A DNA stretch of 64,000 nt. Origin: Methanobacterium sp. GTDB taxonomy: Archaea; Methanobacteriota; Methanobacteria; Methanobacteriales; Methanobacteriaceae. The DNA is taken from contig NZ_JBCFBO010000001.1 in the NCBI RefSeq assembly GCF_038562635.1, forward strand, positions 759,869 through 823,868, in the 5' to 3' direction. The position numbers and the translations under genes are program-made. Shown here piece by piece: positions 8,753 through 17,271 of this stretch. The notes below the pieces were generated by a model that saw nothing but the letters and a program-made list of their open reading frames with translations, ran no database searches and had not been told where the DNA came from. The first letter of the stretch is position 1; every line of letters begins with the position of its first letter.

Positions 8753-9311
8753 CTAAATTCAAAGTTAAATAACTAATTTTATTTCATAAAATTATATTAA
8801 TATCAGTTTATACTGGTTATTGTATAAAATTAAGCTCAATATCACCTTTATTTATTATAACATTCTTTAAATGATTCTTATTTTGTCAACTTTATATATA
8901 TCAACTAATTCATCAAAGTTTTCATTCAAATCAACAATTAATATGTTATTAAGGTTTAAAAAATCAGTATTTAGCTGTAATCCATTACGAGATATAATTT
9001 TTGAACCCCCTCTTTATCAAAATAAAACAAAAAACCAACTATTTTTCTTTAAATACGTTTTAGATCTTTGTCAGAATTTTGAAATGTAATAAAATTAATT
9101 TGAAAGGTCAAATACTTTAATTAAAATAATAACAAATAGCCAGAGAATGTAATACTATTATAAATGTATAGAAAAGCTTATTAATGATTTAGATACAATA
9201 TGTTAGTATATTACTGATTTATAACTATCTGTACTAATTACGCCGCTTCAAATGTACCGGCATTATATTAATAATTCTGTTTATTTTAATCAAAATTTCG
9301 AGGTGATAGAT
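8753..9311. other. Gene-free stretch
   Basis: A plus-strand frame at 8871-9089 looks like chance sequence. On the minus strand, about 8873-9010 encodes a 44-residue peptide-like stretch (RNGLQLNTDFLNLNNILIVD) behind a GAGGGGG site but without ATG, GTG or TTG, so it may be a relic. No RNA or repeat recognised. Confidence 0.3.
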
Positions 9312-9506
9312 ATGAAAAAAACCGTAGTAAATTGGTGGAATATCATAGTTAAATTAAAAAATGACAGCTCTTTATGGGACTATCTAGAGCCTGCAGAGAT
9401 AATGGAACTTGTACAAAGAATGAAAGAAGCAAAGGACATGATAGCAGGGTTAGAAAAATATATTAATATAGATTTAAGGCCTGCATTGCAGAAATTGAAT
9501 TTTTAA
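9312..9506 (+). CDS. Small conserved protein with VNWWNII/WDYLEPAEI motif (paralog of 5307-5552)
   Basis: 64 residues from ATG 9312 (MKKTVVNWWNIIVKL), chosen for the GAGGTGATA site just upstream; an earlier in-frame ATG at 9252 lacks one. It shares WDYLEPAEI, M/V-E-x-x-Q-R-x-x-EAK and RPALQKL with 5307-5552. This appears to be the minimal form of the family. Function unknown. Confidence 0.75.
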   Translation: MKKTVVNWWNIIVKLKNDSSLWDYLEPAEIMELVQRMKEAKDMIAGLEKYINIDLRPALQKLNF

Positions 9507-9911
9507 TATTCAATTAGCCTAATTTCTATATAATTTGCTTTTTGTATTAACCCCATTATTTTTCATTATAATTTAAAAGATTATTTTTAAAGTTTATTTA
9601 TGATTTAGAAGTTGAATAATTATATTTTAAGATAAAAAGACTAATTAACTATTTTCAAGTAAATCTACAAATTAGAAGAACATAAAAACGTGAAAATATA
9701 AATTTAATTATTATTTCAAGATATATTCTCCCTACTAAAAAACATTTTAAAAGATTTAGAATTAAAGATTAATCTTAACATTATGTATACCATCATCGAT
9801 TACTTTTTAACCTGTTATTAATCCCACAATATGAATCTTAAATACATAAATGTATATAATATTAAATCCAAATAAGGTAATACTGGAAGTTTTTTTTCTT
9901 GGAGGTTGAAG
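9507..9911. other. Gene-free stretch with the probable alba promoter
   Basis: AT-rich spacer. TGTATATAATA at about 9850-9860 is a candidate TATA box; if used, the alba transcript would start near 9885 and carry the whole following hairpin array as a leader of about 330 nt. Nothing else seen. Confidence 0.35.
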
Positions 9912-10204
9912 AAAATCTCTTGAGATTTTAGAAAATACATAGTATTTTCTAACCGGAGGAAACTAAGTTTCCCCGGCCCCGAAAACGGAGTTTTCGAGGG
10001 CTCCCAAAAAATTCTATGAATTTTTTGAGGATTTTCTGAACCGGGAAAAACTTGTTTCCTCGGCCGCAAAACTGTCAAAATCAAAGATTTTGACGCCATG
10101 AAAATTTTCAATTCTCGCAAATGAAATTTGCGAGTTTGAAAATCAAAGATTTTCAATTTTCACAGGCTTTGTTTTGCAGGCCCCAAAAATATCTTCATTT
10201 TTGG
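9912..10204. repeat. Hairpin-cassette array L1 (alba leader)
   Basis: About ten consecutive inverted repeats separated by short GC-richer spacers. Examples: TAGAAAATAC-ATA-GTATTTTCTA (9929-9951), GGAAAC-TAA-GTTTCC (9958-9972), CGAAAAC-GGA-GTTTTCG (9980-9996), 10-bp arms around TAT (10005-10027), 9-bp arms around AAA (10074-10094), 9-bp arms around GAA (10114-10134), 9-bp arms around AAA (10136-10156). The last stem, CCAAAAAT/ATTTTTGG, ends at 10204 inside the alba ribosome binding site. Arms recur at the other arrays in this window. Confidence 0.85.
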
Positions 10205-10215
10205 AGGTTAAAAAG

Positions 10216-10488
10216 ATGTCAGAAGAAAATATTGTATACATTGGAAATAAACCTGTAATGAACTATGTTCTAGCTGTAGTAACTCAAATGAATGGTGGCG
10301 TTCCATCAGTTATGTTAAAGGCCAGAGGAAGAGCCATAAGTAGGGCAGTTGATGTTGCTGAAATTGTAAGGAACAGATTTATAACCGAAGCGGAAGTAGG
10401 AGCTATAGATATCAGCACAGAAGAAGTATCAAACATGGAAGGATCAAACAGTAACGTTTCAGCCATTGAAATACAACTCAGCAAATAA
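10216..10488 (+). CDS. alba: Alba DNA/RNA-binding chromatin protein
   Basis: 90 residues from ATG 10216, with GGAGGT at 10203-10208. The sequence has the Alba hallmarks: N-VYIGNKPVMNYVLA, then KARGRAISRAVDVAEIVRNRF, with the conserved RGRAISRAVD helix that contacts nucleic acid, and a C-terminal AIEIQLSK strand. Alba dimers coat DNA and also bind structured RNA. The leader is a dense hairpin array whose last stem overlaps the ribosome binding site, which could allow translational control. A strong terminator follows. Confidence 0.96.
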   Translation: MSEENIVYIGNKPVMNYVLAVVTQMNGGVPSVMLKARGRAISRAVDVAEIVRNRFITEAEVGAIDISTEEVSNMEGSNSNVSAIEIQLSK

Positions 10489-10515
10489 AATCTAAAAATT
10501 CTTATAAAACCTCTC

Positions 10516-10543
10516 TTTAAAGAGAAATCTTTTTCTCTTTAAA
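10516..10543 (+). terminator. Hairpin terminator of alba
   Basis: A perfect 12-bp inverted repeat, TTTAAAGAGAAA and TTTCTCTTTAAA around TCTT, begins 28 nt after the alba stop. The arm itself supplies T-rich sequence on both strands. Confidence 0.7.
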
Positions 10544-10683
10544 ACTTAATTAATTTTTTAAATTTTTCATTAATAAAAATTCTGACTTTTAAATCTATTT
10601 TTTTAAAATAGAAATTAAATTAATAAAAAAAGTTCATTCAACTATTTTAAAATTAAATCTAGAATATATAGTCATTTAATAGT

Positions 10684-10830
10684 TAAACACTCATGTTCCA
10701 AGTTGTGCAGAATATATTTCATGTGGAATACTTCAGTATTCCACATATTTTTAAGATAATTCCACATACAAGTTATAATTTAACATAAAGTATATTCATG
10801 CACATGATCACAGATATGAACATAGCTAAA
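10684..10830. repeat. Degenerate intergenic repeat copy B with an 11-bp hairpin
   Basis: Begins AAACACTCATGTTC like copies A and C and contains ATAATTTAACATAAAG like copy A. Inside is a perfect hairpin ATGTGGAATAC-TTCA-GTATTCCACAT (10721-10746), then TTCCACAT again at about 10760. The whole gene-free stretch is 10544-11092; outside this element nothing is recognised. Confidence 0.5.
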
Positions 10831-11092
10831 ATAACATGATTATGTATTCTAAATACACATGAACTTATTAATTTTTGGAGTCGCAAAGTTTATATTTGAT
10901 TAGAAACATCTTCATTATATCTTTATATTGCGATTATATCTATTTAGAATCAGATTTTACCATTTAAATCAGGATTCATATTTCTTTTTTAATAAAAGTT
11001 AACTAAAATGGAGGTTTTCATCCATTTAGGTTAATTAATCTCCATTTATACTGTTAAATTGTATCTAATATTAAAAATTGGAATGACCACAA

Positions 11093-11308
11093 ATGAAATT
11101 CAGGAAAAACACAGAAAACAAAAAAGAATCAGAGGATTTATTAAAAAAAGCGAGCAGATGCAACCCTAAAGGGCTAAAAGAACTACTTAAACAAATTGAA
11201 GCGGAAATTGTTGTGTGTAAAGGGAAAAATCATGACCTTTTAATAGCAAAGACCATAATTACCAGCAGGTTAGCTTCAATGAGAGATAGTGGTAAAATAC
11301 CATTATAA
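11093..11308 (+). CDS. Hypothetical small protein
   Basis: 71 residues, basic, mainly helical (LKELLKQIEAEIVV, then LLIAKTIITSRLASM). No ribosome binding site is visible; a TATA-like ATTTATACT lies about 40 nt upstream, so a short leader is possible. Two cysteines, no motif. Function unknown. Confidence 0.5.
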   Translation: MKFRKNTENKKESEDLLKKASRCNPKGLKELLKQIEAEIVVCKGKNHDLLIAKTIITSRLASMRDSGKIPL

Positions 11309-11470
11309 TCTCTCCTTATTTTATAATTCTAAAATTAATAGATTATCTAATTAGTTATAAGGCCAGTTGCCAAGTAATTTCAATGCAAGCCTACTTTTTA
11401 TCAGATATTTAATTAACAAAACTGATATTTAACAAGCTGATATTAATATTCAACAAAATTAAGGATTATT

Positions 11471-11592
11471 GGACTTGAACATGTTACGCTCATTCATGAC
11501 ATGTGTAAACTGTACTGATTCGTTTAATAAATTAAACAACTATAAAAAAAGATATACAGAATAATATTCAAGTCATGAGCGTAAATAGGTCC
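11471..11592. other. Long-range inverted repeat in intergenic region
   Basis: TTACGCTCAT at 11484-11493 is the exact reverse complement of ATGAGCGTAA at 11575-11584, and GGAC (11471) can pair with GTCC (11589) outside it. The ACGCTCAT core also occurs at the ends of repeat copy A. It lies between two convergent small genes, so it may be a processed 3' structure or a repeat relic. Confidence 0.4.
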
Positions 11593-11626
11593 TAGCCCGT
11601 AAAAAGTTAATTATTCAAGTTAACAT

Positions 11627-11902
11627 TTATTTTGCTGCAGTCAGTGGAATTTTCCAGATATAACCAATTCTTTTTGCGGTTTCAGATCTCTTTCCTTTCT
11701 TTTTATTCTCGTTTATGTAGTCTTCACTACCTTCCCATTTTTCCACATTTTCATCAAGATATTTGGCTATTTCTTCACTGTATTTTCTTGTTCCAATGGT
11801 ATAATAATCAGCTTCATTACGAATATAACTAATTCCGTCGCCTTTTTCTTCCATAAAATTTGATATTTCAATTAATTTTTCATAAAACTCTGCATCTACC
11901 AT
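11627..11902 (-). CDS. Hypothetical protein
   Basis: 91 residues starting MVDAEFYEKLIEISNFMEEK, with GGAGAG about 8 nt upstream of the ATG. Mixed helix and strand with conserved-looking Tyr and Trp residues and a basic C-terminus (KKKGKRSETAKRIGYIWKIP). No membrane segment or known motif. Function unknown. Confidence 0.6.
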   Translation of the reverse strand: MVDAEFYEKLIEISNFMEEKGDGISYIRNEADYYTIGTRKYSEEIAKYLDENVEKWEGSEDYINENKKKGKRSETAKRIGYIWKIPLTAAK

Positions 11903-12275
11903 TTAATTTTTCTCTCCTTTTTATAATTTAATTATACAGTCTTACGCCTTGAACTTCATTTCTCCATTTTTATTTAAAATTTTCCAATGGAGATAAGGTA
12001 AAATAAGCAATGTTACTTATGTCTTATCTACATATATGTTTCTTTTTATTGCAATTAAATAGAAAAATTTAAATTGTAAATTTGAGATTTGAAGATTATT
12101 TATATTATTTTTTCTCCTATTTAAAAATAGGGGGTAAACATTTTGAAATAATGAAAAATTGTTTACCTATATTTTGAGACTTTAAAGTCTGCCAAAATTT
12201 ACAGTATTATTAATTAAACAAATTGCACATCATATGCGAATAATTATTTATCAAAATGTTAAATTACTATTAATT
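11903..12275. other. Divergent gene-free stretch, nothing recognised
   Basis: AT-rich spacer between two divergent genes. A TATA-like ATTATTTAT about 27-33 nt before 12276 fits a leaderless start for nudC. Confidence 0.35.
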
Positions 12276-13112
12276 ATGTCAAGAGAAAGCATTTATAATC
12301 GATACATTCCTGCAGTTATTCCAGATCCCGAAAATGATAATTGCGCATACTGGTTCGTGTTTAACCAGAATAAAATGTTGATAACCCATAACAAGATTAA
12401 GATCCCCTGCACAAAAAATATAGAAGAAGTTGATATTTTTCCAATTAGAACCCATTATCTTGGAACATTGGATGGGCATCCCTGTTACTCTGCAGAAGTC
12501 AATTCTGATACAGATGAGCTGAAAAAAATGGATTTTAGAGAGCTTCGTTCATTATACGGCGTTTTAGATGAAGATGTATTCCTTCTAGCTGGAAAAGCTT
12601 TTCAGATTGTAAATTGGGATCAGACGCACCAGTACTGCGGTAGATGCGGCTTTCAAACTGAGGCATTGGAAGGTGAAAATGCAAAAATCTGTCCAGAATG
12701 CGGATTCATAAGTTACACCCGCATCTCTCCAGCCATAATAACCGCAGTATTGAAGGATGATAAAATTCTCCTGGCTCGTGGCAGTAATTTCCCCAAAAAC
12801 TGGTACAGTATTATTGCAGGATTTGTAGAACCTGGGGAAACCCTTGAAGAATGTGTAAAAAGAGAAGTTACAGAAGAGGTAGGTATAAAGGTTAAAAACA
12901 TAAGATATTTTGGAAGTCAACCATGGCCATTTCCCCATTCATTGATGATTGGATTTATATCAGAGTATGAAAGCGGTGAAATATGCGTTGATAACTATGA
13001 AATAACAGATGCAAAATGGTTCGGTATTGATAATCTTCCAGAGCTGCCTTCAAAGATGAGCATATCCCGAGAAATTATAGACTGGTACATAGAATCAATG
13101 AAAGAAAAATAG
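12276..13112 (+). CDS. nudC: NADH pyrophosphatase (Nudix hydrolase)
   Basis: 278 residues from ATG 12276; an upstream in-frame ATG at 12234 adds a sequence unlike the family. The enzyme hydrolyses NADH/NAD to NMN(H) and AMP. A four-cysteine zinc ribbon is present (C121, C124, C139, C142). The Nudix box runs at 182-204 (GFVEPGETLEECVKREVTEE...) with the expected REVTEE core, and the NudC-specific SQPWPFPHS motif is at 214-222. No ribosome binding site is visible, so the transcript is probably leaderless. Length and domain order match bacterial and archaeal NudC. Confidence 0.95.
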   Translation: MSRESIYNRYIPAVIPDPENDNCAYWFVFNQNKMLITHNKIKIPCTKNIEEVDIFPIRTHYLGTLDGHPCYSAEVNSDTDELKKMDFRELRSLYGVLDEDVFLLAGKAFQIVNWDQTHQYCGRCGFQTEALEGENAKICPECGFISYTRISPAIITAVLKDDKILLARGSNFPKNWYSIIAGFVEPGETLEECVKREVTEEVGIKVKNIRYFGSQPWPFPHSLMIGFISEYESGEICVDNYEITDAKWFGIDNLPELPSKMSISREIIDWYIESMKEK

Positions 13113-13230
13113 CTTTAAATTATTTATAATCAAGTTTGAATTATATTAACAGCTCGAATTTGTAAAATACAGATCTATATTATTTTTTGACAACCGCAAT
13201 TCTTATCCTTATGACTGATCTATATTAGTT

Positions 13231-13243
13231 TAGTTAAAAACTA
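13231..13243. promoter_or_regulatory. Candidate autoregulatory operator of the TrmB gene
   Basis: TAGTT-AAA-AACTA, with CTAACT continuing the right half, lies just after a TATA-like ATCTATATTAG and 22 nt before the TrmB start. Its half site AACTACT is the same as in the two palindromes upstream of the YhgE gene. Confidence 0.5.
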
Positions 13244-13264
13244 CTAACTTTAGGATCTATTAAT

Positions 13265-14068
13265 ATGAATGAAATATCAACCAACCTTATCGAATCATTG
13301 AAAACCATGGGATTAGCCGAATACGAGGCTAAAGTGTACTCTACTTTGGTATTATTTGAACGTGCAGAAGTTAAACGTATATATGAATATTTAAACGTGC
13401 CTAAACCAAGCGTATATCAAAGTTTAAAAGGGTTGATGGACAAGGGCCTGGTAATGATGGTTAGTTCCAAACCTGCAATTTACAGGGCCACCCCACCTAA
13501 AATAGCCCTTAAACATCTGATAGAAGTCCATAAAAATGCAGAAAAAAGTGCCCTAGAAGAATTAGAGCATCTTGAAAAAAGTAATTTAGAGGCGGAAGAT
13601 TCTGAAATCATATGGACTCTCTTCGGCGGAAATAATGTTGAACACAGCATGGAAGAGTTAATAAGTAAAGCCAAAAAGTCAATAAAGGTTCTTCTCCCTA
13701 CAGAATATATAGATTTCCTTTCTTTTGTAAATAACAAAGACTTAAAAATTGAATTATTAATATTTGGGAAGGACACGTCCATTGCAAGTCGTTACAACTT
13801 AAAAAACTTAACTGTGCATGATGGGCAGGAAATAGATGTTTTAGACTTCGGGGATCTTTCTAAATATTTAGATAACCTCCCTTTACCTCCAGAACAGTAT
13901 GCTAAATCAATATTTATATTCATTGATAATAATGAATTTATGTTTGTACCCCCATATCCTGGAAAGACCAAGTCTGGCGTTACATCAAAAAACCCATATC
14001 TTATAGGCCTTGTAAATATAATAGCTGGTGCAGTATGGGAGCACACTCCAGAAGTGCCATTAAAATAA
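13265..14068 (+). CDS. TrmB family transcriptional regulator
   Basis: 267 residues. Residues about 8-80 form the TrmB winged helix (LKTMGLAEYEAKVYSTLV, then VPKPSVYQSLKGLMDKGLV), followed by a helical linker (EKSALEELEHLEKS) and an alpha/beta effector domain. TrmB proteins sense small molecules, often sugars or metabolites, and act on transporter genes. The next gene encodes a YhgE/Pip-like exporter, and matching AGTAGTT/AACTACT sites stand before both genes, so it probably controls both. The effector is unknown. Confidence 0.88.
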   Translation: MNEISTNLIESLKTMGLAEYEAKVYSTLVLFERAEVKRIYEYLNVPKPSVYQSLKGLMDKGLVMMVSSKPAIYRATPPKIALKHLIEVHKNAEKSALEELEHLEKSNLEAEDSEIIWTLFGGNNVEHSMEELISKAKKSIKVLLPTEYIDFLSFVNNKDLKIELLIFGKDTSIASRYNLKNLTVHDGQEIDVLDFGDLSKYLDNLPLPPEQYAKSIFIFIDNNEFMFVPPYPGKTKSGVTSKNPYLIGLVNIIAGAVWEHTPEVPLK

Positions 14069-14210
14069 GCCAAAGAAGATACTTTAATTTATTTTATACT
14101 GAAAATTATGATAATTTCCAGTATATACATTATAAAACCATTAACTATTCTTTTAAAGATTTTTTTTAGTATATACGATATTTACAGAAATTTGTAAAGA
14201 TCATCTAATA

Positions 14211-14300
14211 AGTAGTTTTTAACATAACTACTATCAAAAAGTTTATATACTTAATGGCCATTTATATATTTCTTTACGTAGTTGTCATGTGCATAACTAC
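14211..14300 (+). promoter_or_regulatory. Promoter of YhgE gene flanked by two AGTAGTT/AACTACT palindromes
   Basis: Palindrome 1 is AGTAGTT, 8 nt, AACTACT (14211-14232). Palindrome 2 is GTAGTT, 11 nt, AACTAC (14278-14300). Between them GTTTATATACTT (14241-14252) is a good box A. The arrangement, with sites upstream and downstream of the core promoter, fits a repressor. Confidence 0.6.
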
Positions 14301-14360
14301 CACACTTGATTATTCACATAATTATTCAATATAACTATTTAAAAATAAGGACGGAGATTA

Positions 14361-16265
14361 ATGATAAAAGGGATAACAGAAATCTTTAAAAATGATATTA
14401 AAGCCATTATACGCAACCCAGTAGTCATATTTGTATTACTCGTAATTATCTGTATACCTGCACTTTATGCATTACTTAATATGCAAGCAACATGGGATCC
14501 CTACAGCGAAACTCAGAATATTAAAGTCGCAGTAGTTAATAATGATTCAGGTTATAATACTAATGGTACGCACTATAATGTTGGAAACACATTAGTTGAT
14601 GAATTAAAAAATAATAAAAATTTCAGCTGGCAGTTTGTTGACAAAGATACTGCCCTAAATGGCGTTAAAAATGGAACATATTATGCTGCATTAATAATTC
14701 CAAATAATTTCAGTGAAGATTTACTTTCCATTGAAACAACAACCCCCCAACAGGCTAAAATACAATACCTAGTTAATGATAAATTAAATCCAGTCGCCCC
14801 AAGGCTTACAAATGCAGGGGCTGATGAAGTACAAACTAAAATTAACAATGAGATAGTTAAAACTGTGGACGGAATTATTTTTGGTAAGCTCAGTGATGTA
14901 GGGGACATAGCTAAGGAAAACAAAGCAGAATTCCTTAAACTAAGATCATTTGTAAATGAACTGAACGGAAAAATAAGTGCTATAAACTCAGATATATCAG
15001 AAGCAAATTCAGACATGAGTACTATACAAGAAATATGGCCCAAAGTTAGCGCAGCACTACCAGAGATACAGAACTATTCCAATGCTATAAGGAAAAATTA
15101 TGATTCATTATATAATCAAATTGAATCCAATCCTCAAGCAGCTTTAAGTAAAGTTCAAAACATGGAAACACAGTTAAACACAACTATAACTGGCCTTAAA
15201 TACGTTGACGCTATTTTAACCAGCTTATACAATGCAACAGGGGACGCTCAGTTAAAACCAATCATCACACAAATTGAAACTGATATTGGCTATGGAAATC
15301 AAGCATTAGCTGTATTACAAAAAGTAGAAACTGCTATAAAAGAAGGTAAAAATCCAAAAGGAGAATTAGCACAATTAAAAACTTTAATCGACGAAATGGA
15401 CGATGGAGTAAATACATTAGTAGCTAACAAAGCAAGCATAAATCAAAAAATTAACAGCGCAGCGGCCAAGTTAAGTTTAGTCAACTCAAAATGGCCTACA
15501 GTTAAAAGTGCCATACCCATAGCTGCAGCCAAACTAAACTCAATAAATGTGGCAGATATAGACCAATTAATAGCATTCTCAGATACCAACCAGGGTGATG
15601 TTAAAAATTACTTCGAAAGCCCAGTAGAATTAGATAAAGAAAGCATGTATCCTGTGGATAACTATGGATCTGCTCTAGCCCCATTTTATATACCAATATC
15701 ACTGTGGATAGGATGTATCATAGCCGTTGCAATGATAAGCATGCGGGTAAAAACAGGCAGAATATATAATGCCGCCAGTGTTTATCTTGGAAGAATGGGA
15801 ATCTTCATAATAATAGCCATACTGCAGGCATTACTAGTTGCAATTGGGTCATTATACCTGCATGTGCAGATTTCATCAGCGCTGCTGTTTGTTTTGACCA
15901 CACTGTATATTGGTATATGTGCCATGATAATAGTCTATTCAATGACATCTGCTTTTGGAAACGCTGGAAAAGCACTAGCCATCATAATACTTGTGCTGCA
16001 AATTACAGCAACAGCGGGAATTTTCCCACTGGAGATACTGCCTCCATTTTTCCAGATGATACATCCATATTTACCCCTTACATATGGAGTTGGAGCTCTA
16101 AGGGAAGTAGTTGCAGGAGTTATATGGAGCACATACTGGTACAATATCATTTACCTGACAGTATTCCCAATTTTAGCCTTTGTTCTAACATTGTTGATCA
16201 AAGAAAAAGTAGATAAACGCGCCCAGTGGACAGAAGAAAAATTAAAGGAAAGTGGTTTATTCTAA
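14361..16265 (+). CDS. YhgE/Pip-like ABC-2 type membrane protein
   Basis: 634 residues. A single N-terminal membrane helix (about 20-42) is followed by VAVVNNDSGY, the family's extracytoplasmic opening, and a long helical extracellular region (about 45-440). Five or six membrane helices close the protein (about 445-620). This is the layout of YhgE/Pip proteins, which resemble ABC-2 permeases and are related to phage receptors and secretion or export functions. No ATPase gene is adjacent. It follows the TrmB regulator and shares its operator motif. A terminator hairpin follows. Confidence 0.88.
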   Translation: MIKGITEIFKNDIKAIIRNPVVIFVLLVIICIPALYALLNMQATWDPYSETQNIKVAVVNNDSGYNTNGTHYNVGNTLVDELKNNKNFSWQFVDKDTALNGVKNGTYYAALIIPNNFSEDLLSIETTTPQQAKIQYLVNDKLNPVAPRLTNAGADEVQTKINNEIVKTVDGIIFGKLSDVGDIAKENKAEFLKLRSFVNELNGKISAINSDISEANSDMSTIQEIWPKVSAALPEIQNYSNAIRKNYDSLYNQIESNPQAALSKVQNMETQLNTTITGLKYVDAILTSLYNATGDAQLKPIITQIETDIGYGNQALAVLQKVETAIKEGKNPKGELAQLKTLIDEMDDGVNTLVANKASINQKINSAAAKLSLVNSKWPTVKSAIPIAAAKLNSINVADIDQLIAFSDTNQGDVKNYFESPVELDKESMYPVDNYGSALAPFYIPISLWIGCIIAVAMISMRVKTGRIYNAASVYLGRMGIFIIIAILQALLVAIGSLYLHVQISSALLFVLTTLYIGICAMIIVYSMTSAFGNAGKALAIIILVLQITATAGIFPLEILPPFFQMIHPYLPLTYGVGALREVVAGVIWSTYWYNIIYLTVFPILAFVLTLLIKEKVDKRAQWTEEKLKESGLF

Positions 16266-16305
16266 GCTAAAATATAGCCAAATAAATCCATTTCTTTTTA
16301 ATAAA

Positions 16306-16340
16306 TAGCCCATTAGGGCTAACATTTTATATTTTTTAAT
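16306..16340 (+). terminator. Terminator after the YhgE gene
   Basis: TAGCCC-ATTA-GGGCTA (16306-16321) followed by ATTTTATATTTTTT. The rest of the gene-free stretch 16266-16678 shows nothing recognised. Confidence 0.6.
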
Positions 16341-16678
16341 TTTTCTAATTTCATATAATGCCATTTAAAATAGGTTTTTAATAGATACATAAATTAAATA
16401 GTCTAAACATGTTCAAAATGCAGTTTTAATAATTTACTTATGATTTTAAATCAGCAGCAGATTATTTTATAAGTAATGAACCTCTAAAATTAACTCTTAT
16501 TAACAACCACATATGGCATCCCTTTCCACATTTGCAATTCAACATAAATGGCCCTAAAAGTTGATTTCCAATAAATATATATTACATAAAGACAATACTT
16601 TATTACTTAGTTTCGTATTTTATAAGAAAATATCATTTGAAATTGAATTATCCAATTAAATTAACGGAGGTTTATTAC

Positions 16679-16891
16679 ATGCCACTTCCAGAAACTGAAT
16701 ATCAAAAGTTAATTAATATTTTAAATAAATATAAAACACAATATTCTTTAACCTTCGAGGAAGATCTTAATGATATAATCGAAAGCATAGAACTAGATGC
16801 AAAAATAAGCCATAAGGATTTAAATAAGGCTAAAATAAAAGTTTTAAATACATTCAAGGGACCAGAAATTGGCGTTACATTCGAAGATTAA
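16679..16891 (+). CDS. Hypothetical small protein
   Basis: 70 residues from ATG 16679 (MPLPETEYQKLINILNKY), chosen because GGAGG lies 8 nt upstream. Helical first two thirds, then KVLNTFKGPEIGVTFED, a strand-like end. No family recognised. Confidence 0.65.
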   Translation: MPLPETEYQKLINILNKYKTQYSLTFEEDLNDIIESIELDAKISHKDLNKAKIKVLNTFKGPEIGVTFED

Positions 16892-17109
16892 AATCAATGT
16901 TTCTTTTGTTTTAATATTGACATTTTAAATTATTCGTTAAATTTTATGATTTGAATTATTTTTCAAGGATTTTAAAAATCATGTTTAAATCTATTTTCCA
17001 CGTAAATACGAACAGTTACAACAATATGCAAGATGGTTTAAATAAGATACAATAAAACATTTAAAAATCCATTACATCCCCCTGCTATTTCCATAAAAAG
17101 TACACGCAT

Positions 17110-17271
17110 TTAAACAGCTTCAAAATTAGAATCGCCACAAAATGGACATTTAGTTTTATCTTCTAATTCCAAATTTTCGCTGGTTAATACCTTTATTCTG
17201 CTTGCTTTAGGAATAGCATAATTATTTCCACAGTTTTTACATTTTACAGTCTCACTATTTATATAAATCAT
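17110..17271 (-). CDS. Small zinc-ribbon protein
   Basis: 53 residues from ATG 17271, chosen because GGGGGTT lies about 9 nt upstream; a longer frame to 17358 has an unlikely AT-driven N-terminus. Two CxxC pairs (CKNC and CPFC) about 28 residues apart form a four-cysteine zinc ribbon. Such proteins bind zinc and often nucleic acid or protein partners. Specific role unknown. Confidence 0.75.
   Translation of the reverse strand: MIYINSETVKCKNCGNNYAIPKASRIKVLTSENLELEDKTKCPFCGDSNFEAV

Noticed and set aside
8871..9089. Plus-strand frame of 72 codons
   Set aside because: No ribosome binding site, AT-driven composition and no sensible fold; treated as chance.
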